The position numbers and the translations under genes are program-made. From Hungatella sp. (GTDB lineage: Bacteria; Bacillota; Clostridia; Lachnospirales; Lachnospiraceae): a stretch of 64,000 nucleotides of DNA. Positions 1-7,852 of this stretch are shown in pieces. Every line of letters starts with the position of its first letter. The first letter of the stretch is position 1. Where the stretch lies: contig JAAWHK010000004.1 in the NCBI GenBank assembly GCA_022795805.1, positions 1-64,000 on the forward strand. The letters are read 5' to 3'. The notes beneath the pieces were generated by a model. The model saw only the letters and a program-made list of their open reading frames with translations, searched no databases and was not told the DNA's origin.

Positions 1-75
1 ATCGCCAGGCGCAGGTATGAGCAGTTCTGCCAGGAGATGGTGGCCTATGTGAGAAAAAACGGGGGGATCCTGTGA
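1..75 (+). CDS. C-terminal end of a probable LytTR response regulator (partial)
   Basis: Only the last 24 codons are in the window; the frame is open from base 1 to TGA at 73-75. The tail carries a basic RRRY stretch followed by a short amphipathic helix, which resembles the end of the LytTR DNA-binding domain. The next gene is a GHKL sensor kinase whose GTG start overlaps this stop (GTGA), as expected for a LytTR regulator and kinase pair. The family call rests on this short tail and on the neighbour. Confidence 0.55.
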   Translation: MARRRYEQFCQEMVAYVRKNGGIL

Positions 76-1457
76 GCGGGGAGGAAGGATTTCTGGACGG
101 AGGGCTGTGGTTGGCGTGCCATATTCTGTATGCGGGGGGCATTTCCAGGTTTTTGGGGACGCATCTTCAGGGAAGCAGGCGGCGGGAGGGGATCTTCGGT
201 CTGCTTATTTTGGGCGGGAGTCTGATTCTCAGGATGTGGGCGGCAGGAGGGAACGTCCCCTATATCACCCATGCGGCATGCAGTCATATTCTGCTGGGGA
301 TCCTTACGGCGGCGGTGTTTGGAGGGGAGATGGAGAAGCGGGTTTTGGCGGCTGTCCTTGGGATGGTTATGACGGAGCTTCTGTGGAATTTCGGGGACTC
401 CTTTTTCTCCTTCGGGGCCCTGGTGCTGATTGGCTGTGTAAAAGGCAAAGGGGAGGCCGCTGCGGTCATAGGACCGTGGATGGGAAGGGTCTGTACGGTT
501 ATGACTTATGGGGCCGGGATATGGGCTGTAGGCAGGCTGTCAAAGGCTCTCAAACCGGTATTCGAGGGCAAAAGGGGAAGCTTATATCTCTGGCTGTCAG
601 CGCCTCTTGGGTGCCTTCTCTTTGTGACTGACCTTGTGAATTGGGGTGCCAGCAACGGGATCCTGGTCCAGAACTGGATGAAGTTCGGGCTGTATGAGAA
701 CCAGCTTTTCAGTCACGGCGCCATGTGCGTATTTACCGGGCTGTCCATGGCTGCGGCGGGCTTTTTTGTCTTTGGGACGGACCGGATCGTAAGGGAGGAG
801 CAGGAGAGGGAGCAGTACCGGGCCCAGGCGGCCTATTATGAGATGATGGAGGAGCAGTACGGTTCCATGGAGCGGCTGCGGCATGACATGAAAAACCATA
901 TGCTGGCCCTGGAGAACCTGGTGCAAAACCGGCAGTGGCAGCAGGCTGTGGAGTATCTGAGGGAGATGTGGCAGATGGGAGCCGTGGGGGCAGGCGATGA
1001 GGCTACGGGAAGTCTGGTGATGGATGCCCTTCTGTACCATAAAAGGCAGCAGGCCCTTAAACGGGATATCCGCTGGCAGTGTGATGTGAGAGTGCCAAAG
1101 AATTGTCCGGTGAAGGAGGTGGACCTGTGCATCATCGCCGGGAATATCCTGGACAATGCCCTGGAGGCCTGCGCAAGGCTTAAGGTGCAGGACGGCCCCT
1201 TTATCCGTGTGTATATGGGGACGGTGAAAAGCTGTCTTTTTATGGAGGTGCAAAACTCCATGGAGATGGGGGAGGGAGGCGGCCCCAGGCAAGACAGCGG
1301 AAAGGTGGGCAGAAGGGGGAAGGGAGATTTTCGCAGACACGGACTGGGGCTTGGAAATATCAGGGCAGCGGCCGCAGGATACAACGGAGCGGTCCGCGTG
1401 GAGGCGGAGAACGGAATATTTACCATATCGGTTCTCCTGCCCATGTACCGTACATAA
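72..1457 (+). CDS. GHKL-domain sensor histidine kinase (AgrC/VirS type)
   Basis: A 461-residue membrane sensor kinase. The first 240 residues are mainly hydrophobic and form about six membrane segments, the usual sensor half of peptide-sensing kinases. The cytoplasmic half has the H-box RLRHDMKNH with the likely phosphorylated His271, an N-box NILDNALEA near residue 358 and a G-box GLGLGNI near residue 436. These are the signatures of the GHKL ATPase used by AgrC-like kinases. The GTG start at 72 overlaps the upstream regulator stop, so the two are translationally coupled. No signal-peptide precursor gene of the agrD type is visible nearby, so the ligand is unknown. Confidence 0.9.
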   Translation: MSGEEGFLDGGLWLACHILYAGGISRFLGTHLQGSRRREGIFGLLILGGSLILRMWAAGGNVPYITHAACSHILLGILTAAVFGGEMEKRVLAAVLGMVMTELLWNFGDSFFSFGALVLIGCVKGKGEAAAVIGPWMGRVCTVMTYGAGIWAVGRLSKALKPVFEGKRGSLYLWLSAPLGCLLFVTDLVNWGASNGILVQNWMKFGLYENQLFSHGAMCVFTGLSMAAAGFFVFGTDRIVREEQEREQYRAQAAYYEMMEEQYGSMERLRHDMKNHMLALENLVQNRQWQQAVEYLREMWQMGAVGAGDEATGSLVMDALLYHKRQQALKRDIRWQCDVRVPKNCPVKEVDLCIIAGNILDNALEACARLKVQDGPFIRVYMGTVKSCLFMEVQNSMEMGEGGGPRQDSGKVGRRGKGDFRRHGLGLGNIRAAAAGYNGAVRVEAENGIFTISVLLPMYRT

Positions 1458-1613
1458 CACGAAAGAGACCGTTTGTTCCATGGTTCTAAAACTTCCGGCA
1501 GAGAGGCCGAAATCATAAGTGTCGATATAAAACTGCGTGCGCGGTTTCCGGCCGGCGGCAGCACTTTATCGCCGCTGTCCGGGAGTCGTGCAGGGACAAA
1601 AGGAGGCTGGAAT

Positions 1614-2141
1614 ATGAACATAAAGACCATGGAAGGCCTGGCAGGGGCCGGAGCCAGTATAAGCCTGATATCCACACCCATGAGCGTGGCTAAGGAAGCA
1701 GAGCGCAAAGGGGATACGGACAAGATGCAGCGTGCCCTTGGATATGCGGCCGGGATGAAGGAACAGGCCGACCAGTACGGGGAGAAAGCCGGGGAGGGCA
1801 TGAAGGCGGACGCCGAAGAGATGAAGGAGCAGGAGAAAATGCTTCGGGAGGAGCTGACAGAGGCCAGGCGACGGGAGCGAAAAGAGCTGGAAAAGCGGCT
1901 TAAAGAGGAAGCCTCAGGCAGTGAGGCCGGGGTCAGTGAGAGTTCAGACCTGGATGATCTGCAGATCAGCCCGGAGGGAAAAAGCCAGACAGAGTCGGCG
2001 GGAGAAGGGCCTGTGGCCGGGGCCGGGGACACGGCGGCCGCAAAAGCCGGCATGGAGGATACGACCTACGACGGTTCGGGGGCGGGCCTGCACCCGGCCC
2101 CGGCCCCGGCCGTGGGCGAATATGTGGACGTGACCGTGTAG
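1614..2141 (+). CDS. small charged low-complexity protein, unknown function
   Basis: A 175-residue protein with no recognised domain. The start is the ATG at 1614 behind AAAGGAGG; the frame stays open further upstream without a good ribosome site. Residues about 20-105 are rich in Lys, Glu, Ala and Arg and likely form a long helix or coiled coil. The C-terminal third is Gly/Ala/Glu rich and ends in an Ala-Pro repeat (PAPAPA). There is no signal peptide or membrane segment. It lies 156 bases after the kinase gene, so it may share that transcript. Confidence 0.6.
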   Translation: MNIKTMEGLAGAGASISLISTPMSVAKEAERKGDTDKMQRALGYAAGMKEQADQYGEKAGEGMKADAEEMKEQEKMLREELTEARRRERKELEKRLKEEASGSEAGVSESSDLDDLQISPEGKSQTESAGEGPVAGAGDTAAAKAGMEDTTYDGSGAGLHPAPAPAVGEYVDVTV

Positions 2142-2192
2142 CAGGGCTGTATGTTTAGGCATCTCTGCGTGAATCCTGTGTGACGGGAAAGG

Positions 2193-2239
2193 GCAGAGCC
2201 GATGAACTGTGACATAAACGCAAAATTCATCGGCTCTGC
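2193..2239. terminator. 14-bp hairpin between convergent genes
   Basis: GCAGAGCCGATGAA (2193-2206) and its exact complement (2226-2239) form a 14-bp stem with a 19-base loop. It sits between the stops of two convergent genes. Neither side has a clean T-run, so it may be a weak bidirectional terminator or a processing hairpin. Confidence 0.5.
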
Positions 2240-2242
2240 GGC

Positions 2243-2620
2243 TTAACGGTTATCTGCACATCCGGTGAGTCTGTCAACCGCAAGGGAGGCAGTGGGCTGA
2301 AAGTAAAAATCCTTTCCTCTATTGCTCTCATACATAAAATCCTTTAGCGGCTTACTGGTATAGTTTGAAAAATCGCCGTATACAGCAAACCTCACGCCAT
2401 AGTTGATGAATTTCTGTAATATTTCTCCTGCCAGACAAGTACTGAGGACAAAAAAATCGTTTACAATAGCTTCCTTGTTTACGGCAATATTTGTGCAGCC
2501 TGTTTCATACTTTACTGTCATAATCAGGTCCAATGCCGACTGGACATCCGTAATCAGCAGTTCGTCACTGCTGATAAGTGCAACCTCTGTATTATTTTTT
2601 CTTATAACTTCTGTTTTCAT
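2243..2620 (-). CDS. DUF4180 domain protein
   Basis: A 125-residue protein matching the DUF4180 family along its whole length. It has the family-typical stretch DFFVLSTCLAGEILQKF, then FAVYGDFSNYTSK and a short C-terminal helix. DUF4180 has no established biochemical role. It is commonly found next to TetR-type regulators, as here. The start has GGAGGT upstream. It lies 12 bases downstream of the tetR-type gene and is very likely co-transcribed with it. Base composition is clearly more AT-rich than the flanking genes. Confidence 0.85.
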   Translation of the reverse strand: MKTEVIRKNNTEVALISSDELLITDVQSALDLIMTVKYETGCTNIAVNKEAIVNDFFVLSTCLAGEILQKFINYGVRFAVYGDFSNYTSKPLKDFMYESNRGKDFYFQPTASLAVDRLTGCADNR

Positions 2621-2632
2621 TTTGTACCTCCA

Positions 2633-3214
2633 TCAATTTTGAATTAAACTGTCAATCAGATGGTCAACCATAAAATCAAAAGTTCCCACATGATTGTGTG
2701 GAAGAATATCCTTATTTTTGATATTCATAATCAAAGAGTAGATAACGGACAAGGCCAAATCCTCATCAACTTTGAATTTTAAATAGGGCCGGCCTGTAAA
2801 AAGCTGCCGGCTCATGCGATTGGATTCCCGGATTTTCTCTGCCTGTTCCTCTGATAGCTTATTCATCAAGATTGTAAAGTCCGTACTGTCCGAATGGTAC
2901 AAAAAATTGTTTTTATCATATTCCCGGTAAATGAGCTTTAAGGCTTCGGCAACACCGCGCTTTTCTTTGTGCTTTTCGATTACCTTGAGCGCCGCAGTAC
3001 AGATTTGTTCCTGCACGGAACACAGCACCTCACAAAAGAGAGCCTCTTTCGATTCGCAGAAAAGATAGAACGCCCCTTTTGAGATTCCTGCCTGTTTGCA
3101 AAGGTCATCGACACTTGTTTTCTTATAGCCGTACTGGGTCCAACTCTGCTTACAGGCTTCCTGCAAACTTCTTTTGATGTTTTCTTTTTCCCGTTCTGTA
3201 AAACCTCTTGCCAT
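2633..3214 (-). CDS. TetR/AcrR family transcriptional regulator
   Basis: A 193-residue regulator. Residues about 10-60 form the TetR helix-turn-helix, including TSVDDLCKQAGISKGAFYLF, with the usual SKEALF sequence after it. The remaining 130 residues are a divergent ligand and dimer domain, so the inducer cannot be predicted. It heads a two-gene unit with the DUF4180 gene. A 28-bp interrupted palindrome next to its -10 box suggests autorepression. AT-rich composition suggests the pair arrived by transfer. Confidence 0.92.
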   Translation of the reverse strand: MARGFTEREKENIKRSLQEACKQSWTQYGYKKTSVDDLCKQAGISKGAFYLFCESKEALFCEVLCSVQEQICTAALKVIEKHKEKRGVAEALKLIYREYDKNNFLYHSDSTDFTILMNKLSEEQAEKIRESNRMSRQLFTGRPYLKFKVDEDLALSVIYSLIMNIKNKDILPHNHVGTFDFMVDHLIDSLIQN

Positions 3215-3229
3215 ATGGTTTTCTCCTTG

Positions 3230-3289
3230 TATGACTTAAAATACTAAAATAGTCATAGATATAATACACCATACACCGGTAAACGTCAA
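3230..3289 (-). promoter_or_regulatory. tetR-type promoter with candidate operator
   Basis: Read on the minus strand, TTGACG (3289-3284) and TATTAT (3266-3261) are separated by 17 bases, a good housekeeping promoter. Just downstream, TATGACT at 3230-3236 and AGTCATA at 3251-3257 form a 7-bp inverted repeat with a 14-base centre that itself contains ACTATTTTAGT on the minus strand. This position, over the transcription start, fits a TetR autorepression operator. Confidence 0.65.
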
Positions 3290-3557
3290 GAAATATTTTC
3301 AATATTGCGAAACAGTACAAGGGAGGAAGAGAGGAAAGAAGAAGAGAGAGTATACAGTGCCCAGAATGTGATAAAGTGGAAAGTCCGTCTATATGGACCC
3401 CCAGGTAAAGTTACACTATCGTGGGAATATGGTTACTTGCTAAAGCCAGAACCTTATGTTAGAATCGGTGTATGGAAGACGGCAAAATCCGGGCAGAATA
3501 CAGATTGTTGGTGAAAGAACCGGTTTTTGCAGTAAGGAAAAGTATATAGAGTGATGC
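3290..3557. other. intergenic stretch without a supported gene
   Basis: An AT-rich spacer between the divergent tetR-type promoter and the broken ATPase. A 69-codon open frame on the plus strand (3305-3514) has no ribosome site and no recognisable family. Nothing further is supported. Confidence 0.5.
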
Positions 3558-3974
3558 ATGAAGATATCAAGGATTACAGAGCAGAATTTTAGGGGCATAA
3601 GGGAACTGAAATTGGAACTTGACGGAAAGAGTACCGTTATTTTCGGGGTCAACGGTGTGGGAAAGTCAAAGGCTTCCATTACAGGAGTATTTCGGTTTGA
3701 TTCCGGGGAGGAATTTGAATACTACCGCTCAATAAGCAGGCTGGATTTCAGTACTTTGTTTGAATGGTTTCGAATAAGGGAGGACCTGGAGAATCAGGAG
3801 AAGGTGCGCCAGGCTTTAGATCACGAAGACCGGGATTTAAAAGCTGTTCGGAAGGCTACGCTGGCCATCGCCAATCCGGTGCTGATAGATCCCCTGGAAG
3901 GCAGCGGGGGTGTTCTGATCGACGAGCTGGAACTCCACATGCATACCCAGTGGCAGAGAAACTGGCTGCCGTGA
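3558..3974 (+). pseudogene. decayed AAA/ABC-type ATPase of the PtuA/OLD-like kind
   Basis: An ATPase remnant of 138 residues where such proteins normally have 350-500. It begins with the typical FRGIRELKLELDGKS beta-strand and a Walker A GVNGVGKS, then jumps straight to a late strand (ITGVFRFDSGEEFEYYRSISR). It jumps again to FEWFRIREDLENQEKVR, and again to the Walker B region EGSGGVLIDELELHMHTQWQR, where the frame ends. Intact relatives have long segments at each of these joins, so at least three internal deletions are inferred. Full-length relatives occur in anti-phage systems such as Septu and retron-linked ATPases. The fragment keeps Walker motifs but lacks most of the fold and is very unlikely to work. 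Confidence 0.75.
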
Positions 3975-4040
3975 TCGATCAGATAACCCGGGGCAGAAAT
4001 AACAGTACCACAAAGGCCAGAGCGCAGAGGGGCAAAAGAG

Positions 4041-4307
4041 ATGATTGATCATCTGGGGCTTAACAGCTATTATCTGGTCCGGAACCGGGAGACTGCCATT
4101 GAAGAGAGCGGCTTCTATGATGAGGAAGCGTACACGGAGGATGAGATTCTGGATGTGATCAATTATTTCAATAAAAAATACATTGTAACAGATGACGAGA
4201 CGGATTTTGACATATTTATAGGAAGTACCAATAAAAAGGTAAAGCGACCGGAAAACTTTGGAAGTAATAGAATAAAAGACGATTTCAGGCTGATGTTATC
4301 ACCGTGA
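4041..4307 (+). CDS. small acidic hypothetical protein or gene remnant
   Basis: An open frame of 88 residues (MIDHLGLNSYY...), rich in Asp, Glu and Tyr, with no membrane segment. No family is recognised. No strong ribosome site precedes it, and it directly follows the broken ATPase in the same AT-rich patch. It may be the tail of a partner gene from the same lost system rather than an independent gene. Confidence 0.35.
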   Translation: MIDHLGLNSYYLVRNRETAIEESGFYDEEAYTEDEILDVINYFNKKYIVTDDETDFDIFIGSTNKKVKRPENFGSNRIKDDFRLMLSP

Positions 4308-4454
4308 TACATCAGCTTTTTATTGTGATATTGATGCGAAATTTAATAAGTCGATTGTATATAAAACAACATTGATTTAATAGGAATAAAATAGACGGAT
4401 GCCATGTATGTATAGAGATAGAAAAATGAGCTTCCTTATTTTCGGCAACTATCG

Positions 4455-4708
4455 TATAATGAAAATGCATAATATTAGTTGTATATTTCAATAGTCTATT
4501 ATGTATTTTTTATTTTCCGCGGTAAAAATCGTTGTCTGCAGGGTTTTGGGGGACGCAAAGCTGTTTAAGTATAAACGGCGGGCTGATGCAGGGACGGCGG
4601 TAGCATCTGACACGAAGGACACTGAGAACGGACATGAAGAGGGGAATGACAGAAAGAAAAAACTTGGCTGGACAGGAATCAATTCCAGAACACAGGAGGG
4701 TATGACCA
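4455..4708 (+). promoter_or_regulatory. probable promoter and long 5' leader of the polysaccharide operon
   Basis: The 401 bases between 4307 and 4709 hold no supported gene. A perfect TATAAT lies at 4455-4460 with a poor -35 (TTCCTT) 17 bases upstream, giving a leader of roughly 240 nt. The leader contains GGGGGACGCAAAGC (4549-4562), similar to the conserved core of GEMM (c-di-GMP-I) riboswitches. A hairpin GCTGTTTA/TAAACGGC (4560-4579) and a GGTAGC (4599-4604) follow. The first conserved GEMM hairpin is not evident, so the riboswitch reading is tentative. Confidence 0.3.
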
Positions 4709-6889
4709 ATGAATATATTACTGGTCGGCGGAAGCAGTAAGATCATGGACGCCATGATCGACAAATTGAATAAGGGCAGCCACCGGGTCTACCTTTTGAC
4801 AGGGCGCAGGGAAAAGAAATTCACCTACAAGCGTGCTTTTGAGAGGTATGATTTTTTGTATGACGACGACAATGTCATGAATATCGCAGAGAGCGTAAAG
4901 CCGGAAGCGGTGCTGTTTATGGGCGCTTACGACACGAACTTTGACTGGAGTAAAGGGAGGCAGGAGGCGGTGCGGTTCACCTCATCGCTGATCAATCTGC
5001 TGTCGGTCTGCTCCGCGGCAGGCAAAAACGGCTGCCGCTTTCTCTATCTTTCCTCCCAGGAGGTGTACAGCGGCTCCTACGGCGGCTGTGTTTTAGAGGA
5101 TGAGCCCGCTGCACCGAAAGACTACAGGGCTATGGCCCTGGCCCAGGGGGAGAGTATCTGTGAAAACTACCGGAAGATGCAGGGGATCAATGCCATTACG
5201 CTGAGGATGGACCGGGTTTACGGTATTCCAAGGGAAGGGCAGGAGGAGGATAACCCCTGTTTCAGAATGTGCCTGGAGGCGCTGAGAACCGGCTCCATAT
5301 CGGCTGACAGCAAAAACGTGTTCTCCATGATCTATCTCAGCGACGCCGTGGAACAGATCTGCCGCATGCTGATTGAGCGGGAGTCAAAGGCATCCTGCTA
5401 CCACATTTCTTCCATGGAGGAGATAAGCGAGATGGAGCTGGCACAGATGGTGAAAGACGGGCTGGATGCGGGTGTGACCATCACGGACAATACAATGGGG
5501 GATGTCAGACGCCTGATTCTGGACGGAAAGCGGTATCGGGAAGAGTACGGCCAGAAGACGTTTGTCCATTACGGGGAGGGCGTGAAAAAAGTCGTTCAGT
5601 TTATGGCAAAGCACAGAGATTCCTACATCAGCGCCGGGGACGCGGCGGGGGGATGGGGGGCGCGGCTCATGCACGGCGCCAGGGTCCTGCTTCGGAGGAT
5701 GGTGCCATACATGGAGAATATCGTGTGTTTCATCCTGTTCTTTATTGCGGATAACCGGACGGCGGGCAGCCGGTATTTTGAGCGGCTGGATTTCTATCTT
5801 CTGTATGTGCTTTTGTTTGCCACGGTCCACGGCCAGCAGCAGGCCATCTTCTCAGGTCTTCTGGCTGTGGCGGGATACATATTCGGCCAGATGTACGGAC
5901 AGTCGGGATTCGAGGTCCTGCTTGATTTCAATACATATGTGTGGATGGCGCAGCTGTTTATCGTGGGAATGGTGGTCGGCTATATGAGGGACCATTTGTA
6001 TCAGATCAGGGACGAGAAGGATGAGGAGCTGCGGTACCTCAGTGAGAAGCTGGAGGGCATTGCGGACATCAACGACAGCAATGTGCGGATGAAGCACAGC
6101 TTCGAGGCCCAGCTGGTGAATCAGAAGGACAGTCTGGGCAAGATTCACGAGATTACGTCCAGCCTGGATAAGTACGAACCGGAGGAGGTCCTGTTCTATG
6201 CCGCCCAGGTGCTGGGCAGGCTGATGGACAGTCGGGATGTGGCGGTGTACACGGTGGCCAACCGGGACTACGCCAGGCTGTTTTCCTCCACATCCGCCCA
6301 GGCCAGAAAGCTGGGAAGCTCCATCAAATACACGGATATGACAAAGCTGTACGGGGAACTGAGGGAGCACAGGGTGTTTATCAACAGGGAGATGGACGAA
6401 GACCTGCCTCTGATGGCCTGCGGCGTGTACGCGGCGGAGGAGATGCAGCTGATCCTGATGATATGGGGGATTCCGTGGCAGCGGATGACGCTGGCGGAGG
6501 CCAACAGGCTGACTATCGTGGGAACCCTGATTCAGAACGCCACCGTGCGTGCCAGCCGCTATCTGGAGAGCCTGAAGAGCCAGCGCTATGTGGAAGGCAC
6601 CAACGTGCTGACGGAGGCGGCTTTCGGCCAGCTGGTGAAGGCGTTCTTTGAGGCCAGGGACAAGGGGCTGACCGAATGCACCCTTCTGGAGATACAGGGA
6701 GGAAACGGCAGTTACAAAGCCGTGGGCGCCATGCTGGAGAAGAATATCCGTCAGACGGATTATATAGGCCTGCTGGAGGGAACGCTGTGCGTGCTTCTGT
6801 CCAACACCGGCAGAGACAACGCAAAGGGTGTGGTGGAGCGATTCCGCAGTTCAGGCTTTGAGAGCCTGCCGAAGGAGGAGATGGTATGA
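4709..6889 (+). CDS. pelD: SDR-PelD fusion: putative c-di-GMP receptor of a Pel-type polysaccharide synthase
   Basis: 726 residues in four parts. Residues 1-300 are an SDR/epimerase-like domain with SSQEVY and VYGIPRE. Residues about 325-435 contain about four membrane helices. A coiled coil and GAF-like domain follow to about 595, and a degenerate GGDEF domain fills about 600-726. The GGDEF motif itself is lost (LLEGTL replaces it), but RQTD at 681-684 sits where the inhibitory RxxD site lies. PelD of Pseudomonas binds c-di-GMP there and thereby activates Pel synthesis. The SDR part looks inactive: Tyr139 is kept but the +4 Lys is Ala143, and the glycine loop is GGSSKIM. The following genes are pelE-, pelF- and pelG-like, which supports the assignment. 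Confidence 0.85.
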   Translation: MNILLVGGSSKIMDAMIDKLNKGSHRVYLLTGRREKKFTYKRAFERYDFLYDDDNVMNIAESVKPEAVLFMGAYDTNFDWSKGRQEAVRFTSSLINLLSVCSAAGKNGCRFLYLSSQEVYSGSYGGCVLEDEPAAPKDYRAMALAQGESICENYRKMQGINAITLRMDRVYGIPREGQEEDNPCFRMCLEALRTGSISADSKNVFSMIYLSDAVEQICRMLIERESKASCYHISSMEEISEMELAQMVKDGLDAGVTITDNTMGDVRRLILDGKRYREEYGQKTFVHYGEGVKKVVQFMAKHRDSYISAGDAAGGWGARLMHGARVLLRRMVPYMENIVCFILFFIADNRTAGSRYFERLDFYLLYVLLFATVHGQQQAIFSGLLAVAGYIFGQMYGQSGFEVLLDFNTYVWMAQLFIVGMVVGYMRDHLYQIRDEKDEELRYLSEKLEGIADINDSNVRMKHSFEAQLVNQKDSLGKIHEITSSLDKYEPEEVLFYAAQVLGRLMDSRDVAVYTVANRDYARLFSSTSAQARKLGSSIKYTDMTKLYGELREHRVFINREMDEDLPLMACGVYAAEEMQLILMIWGIPWQRMTLAEANRLTIVGTLIQNATVRASRYLESLKSQRYVEGTNVLTEAAFGQLVKAFFEARDKGLTECTLLEIQGGNGSYKAVGAMLEKNIRQTDYIGLLEGTLCVLLSNTGRDNAKGVVERFRSSGFESLPKEEMV

Positions 6890-7845
6890 CACTGACGTAC
6901 GAGGAGGAGCTTTTCAGGAGCGTTCTGATCATCAACCTTGTGGCAGCGGTACTGTATCTTCTTATAGGAACCCTTGTGGTGGCTCCTGTGCGGGCGCGCA
7001 GGAGAGAGGGGGAGGAGGAGATACTCCGGGATAATCGGAGGGCCTACGTGCTCCGGTTTCTGGTGATGGTCCTGTGTCCTGTGGTTGGTCCCCTGTTTTT
7101 CTTCGTGTCCCATCTGCTGTACCTGACCGTGTTCCGGTTTCAGGTTGATTTGGATGATGTGGTCTTCGGCAAGGAGCGGGTGAGAACTCAGCAGAAAGCC
7201 GACGAGAACAGGGAGAGGAACGTGATCCCCGTGGAGGAGGCCATCGCGGTAAACGACAAGAAAAGTTTGCGCATGGCCATGATGAACATTATCAAGGGCG
7301 AGATGGAGGATTCACTGGCATCGATCGCCCTGGCGCTGGACGCGGAGGACTCCGAATCGGCCCACTATGCGGCCGCTGTCCTCAGCAGCAAGCTGAACGA
7401 ATTCCGCATGGATGTACAGAAATTATACGGATGTCTCAAGGAGGAGCCGGAGGATCAGACGGAGTGCGAGGAGCAGCTTCTCAATCAGATGAACAGCGTC
7501 TTGAGGCAGAACGTGTTCACGAAGATGGAACAGAACCGGTTTGTGAAGATGATGGACCAGGTGGCGGAGACATTTTACGCCAAGGACCCTTGGAAGATTA
7601 CCGACGAGCAGTATGAGAGCGTGTGTCTCAGGCTGATGGAGATAAACGATTTTGAAAATTCGGGCAAATGGTGCCAGAGGCTGAGGGAGCAGTACCCGGA
7701 CCGGCTGGCCGCTTATACCTGCAGGCTGAAGCTGTACTTTACCACCAGGGACCGGGAGGCCTTTTTCGGGGCGCTGGAGGAATTGAAGAGATCCGATGTG
7801 GTGATCAACAGCGAGACTCTGGATATGATACGAATTTTCAGCTGA
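6886..7845 (+). CDS. pelE: PelE-like membrane-anchored protein
   Basis: A 319-residue protein whose ATG overlaps the pelD stop (ATGA). Two hydrophobic helices, near residues 11-33 and 53-80, precede a long helical cytoplasmic region with TPR-like character. This matches PelE, which joins PelD and the other inner-membrane synthase parts. Sequence similarity to the Pseudomonas protein cannot be judged by eye; order and topology carry the call. The soluble part is rich in Glu, Met and Gln. Confidence 0.65.
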   Translation: MTLTYEEELFRSVLIINLVAAVLYLLIGTLVVAPVRARRREGEEEILRDNRRAYVLRFLVMVLCPVVGPLFFFVSHLLYLTVFRFQVDLDDVVFGKERVRTQQKADENRERNVIPVEEAIAVNDKKSLRMAMMNIIKGEMEDSLASIALALDAEDSESAHYAAAVLSSKLNEFRMDVQKLYGCLKEEPEDQTECEEQLLNQMNSVLRQNVFTKMEQNRFVKMMDQVAETFYAKDPWKITDEQYESVCLRLMEINDFENSGKWCQRLREQYPDRLAAYTCRLKLYFTTRDREAFFGALEELKRSDVVINSETLDMIRIFS

Positions 7846-7852
7846 GGAGAGA

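Noticed and set aside
836-2053. 405-codon open frame on the minus strand
   Set aside because: It runs across the kinase gene and the next gene with Ser/Arg/Pro-rich nonsense composition and no recognisable domain.
3305-3514. 69-codon open frame on the plus strand
   Set aside because: No ribosome site, no family, and located in a degraded AT-rich stretch.
4501-4740. 79-codon open frame overlapping the pelD start
   Set aside because: Low-complexity, no ribosome site, and it covers the leader of the operon; better explained as untranslated leader.
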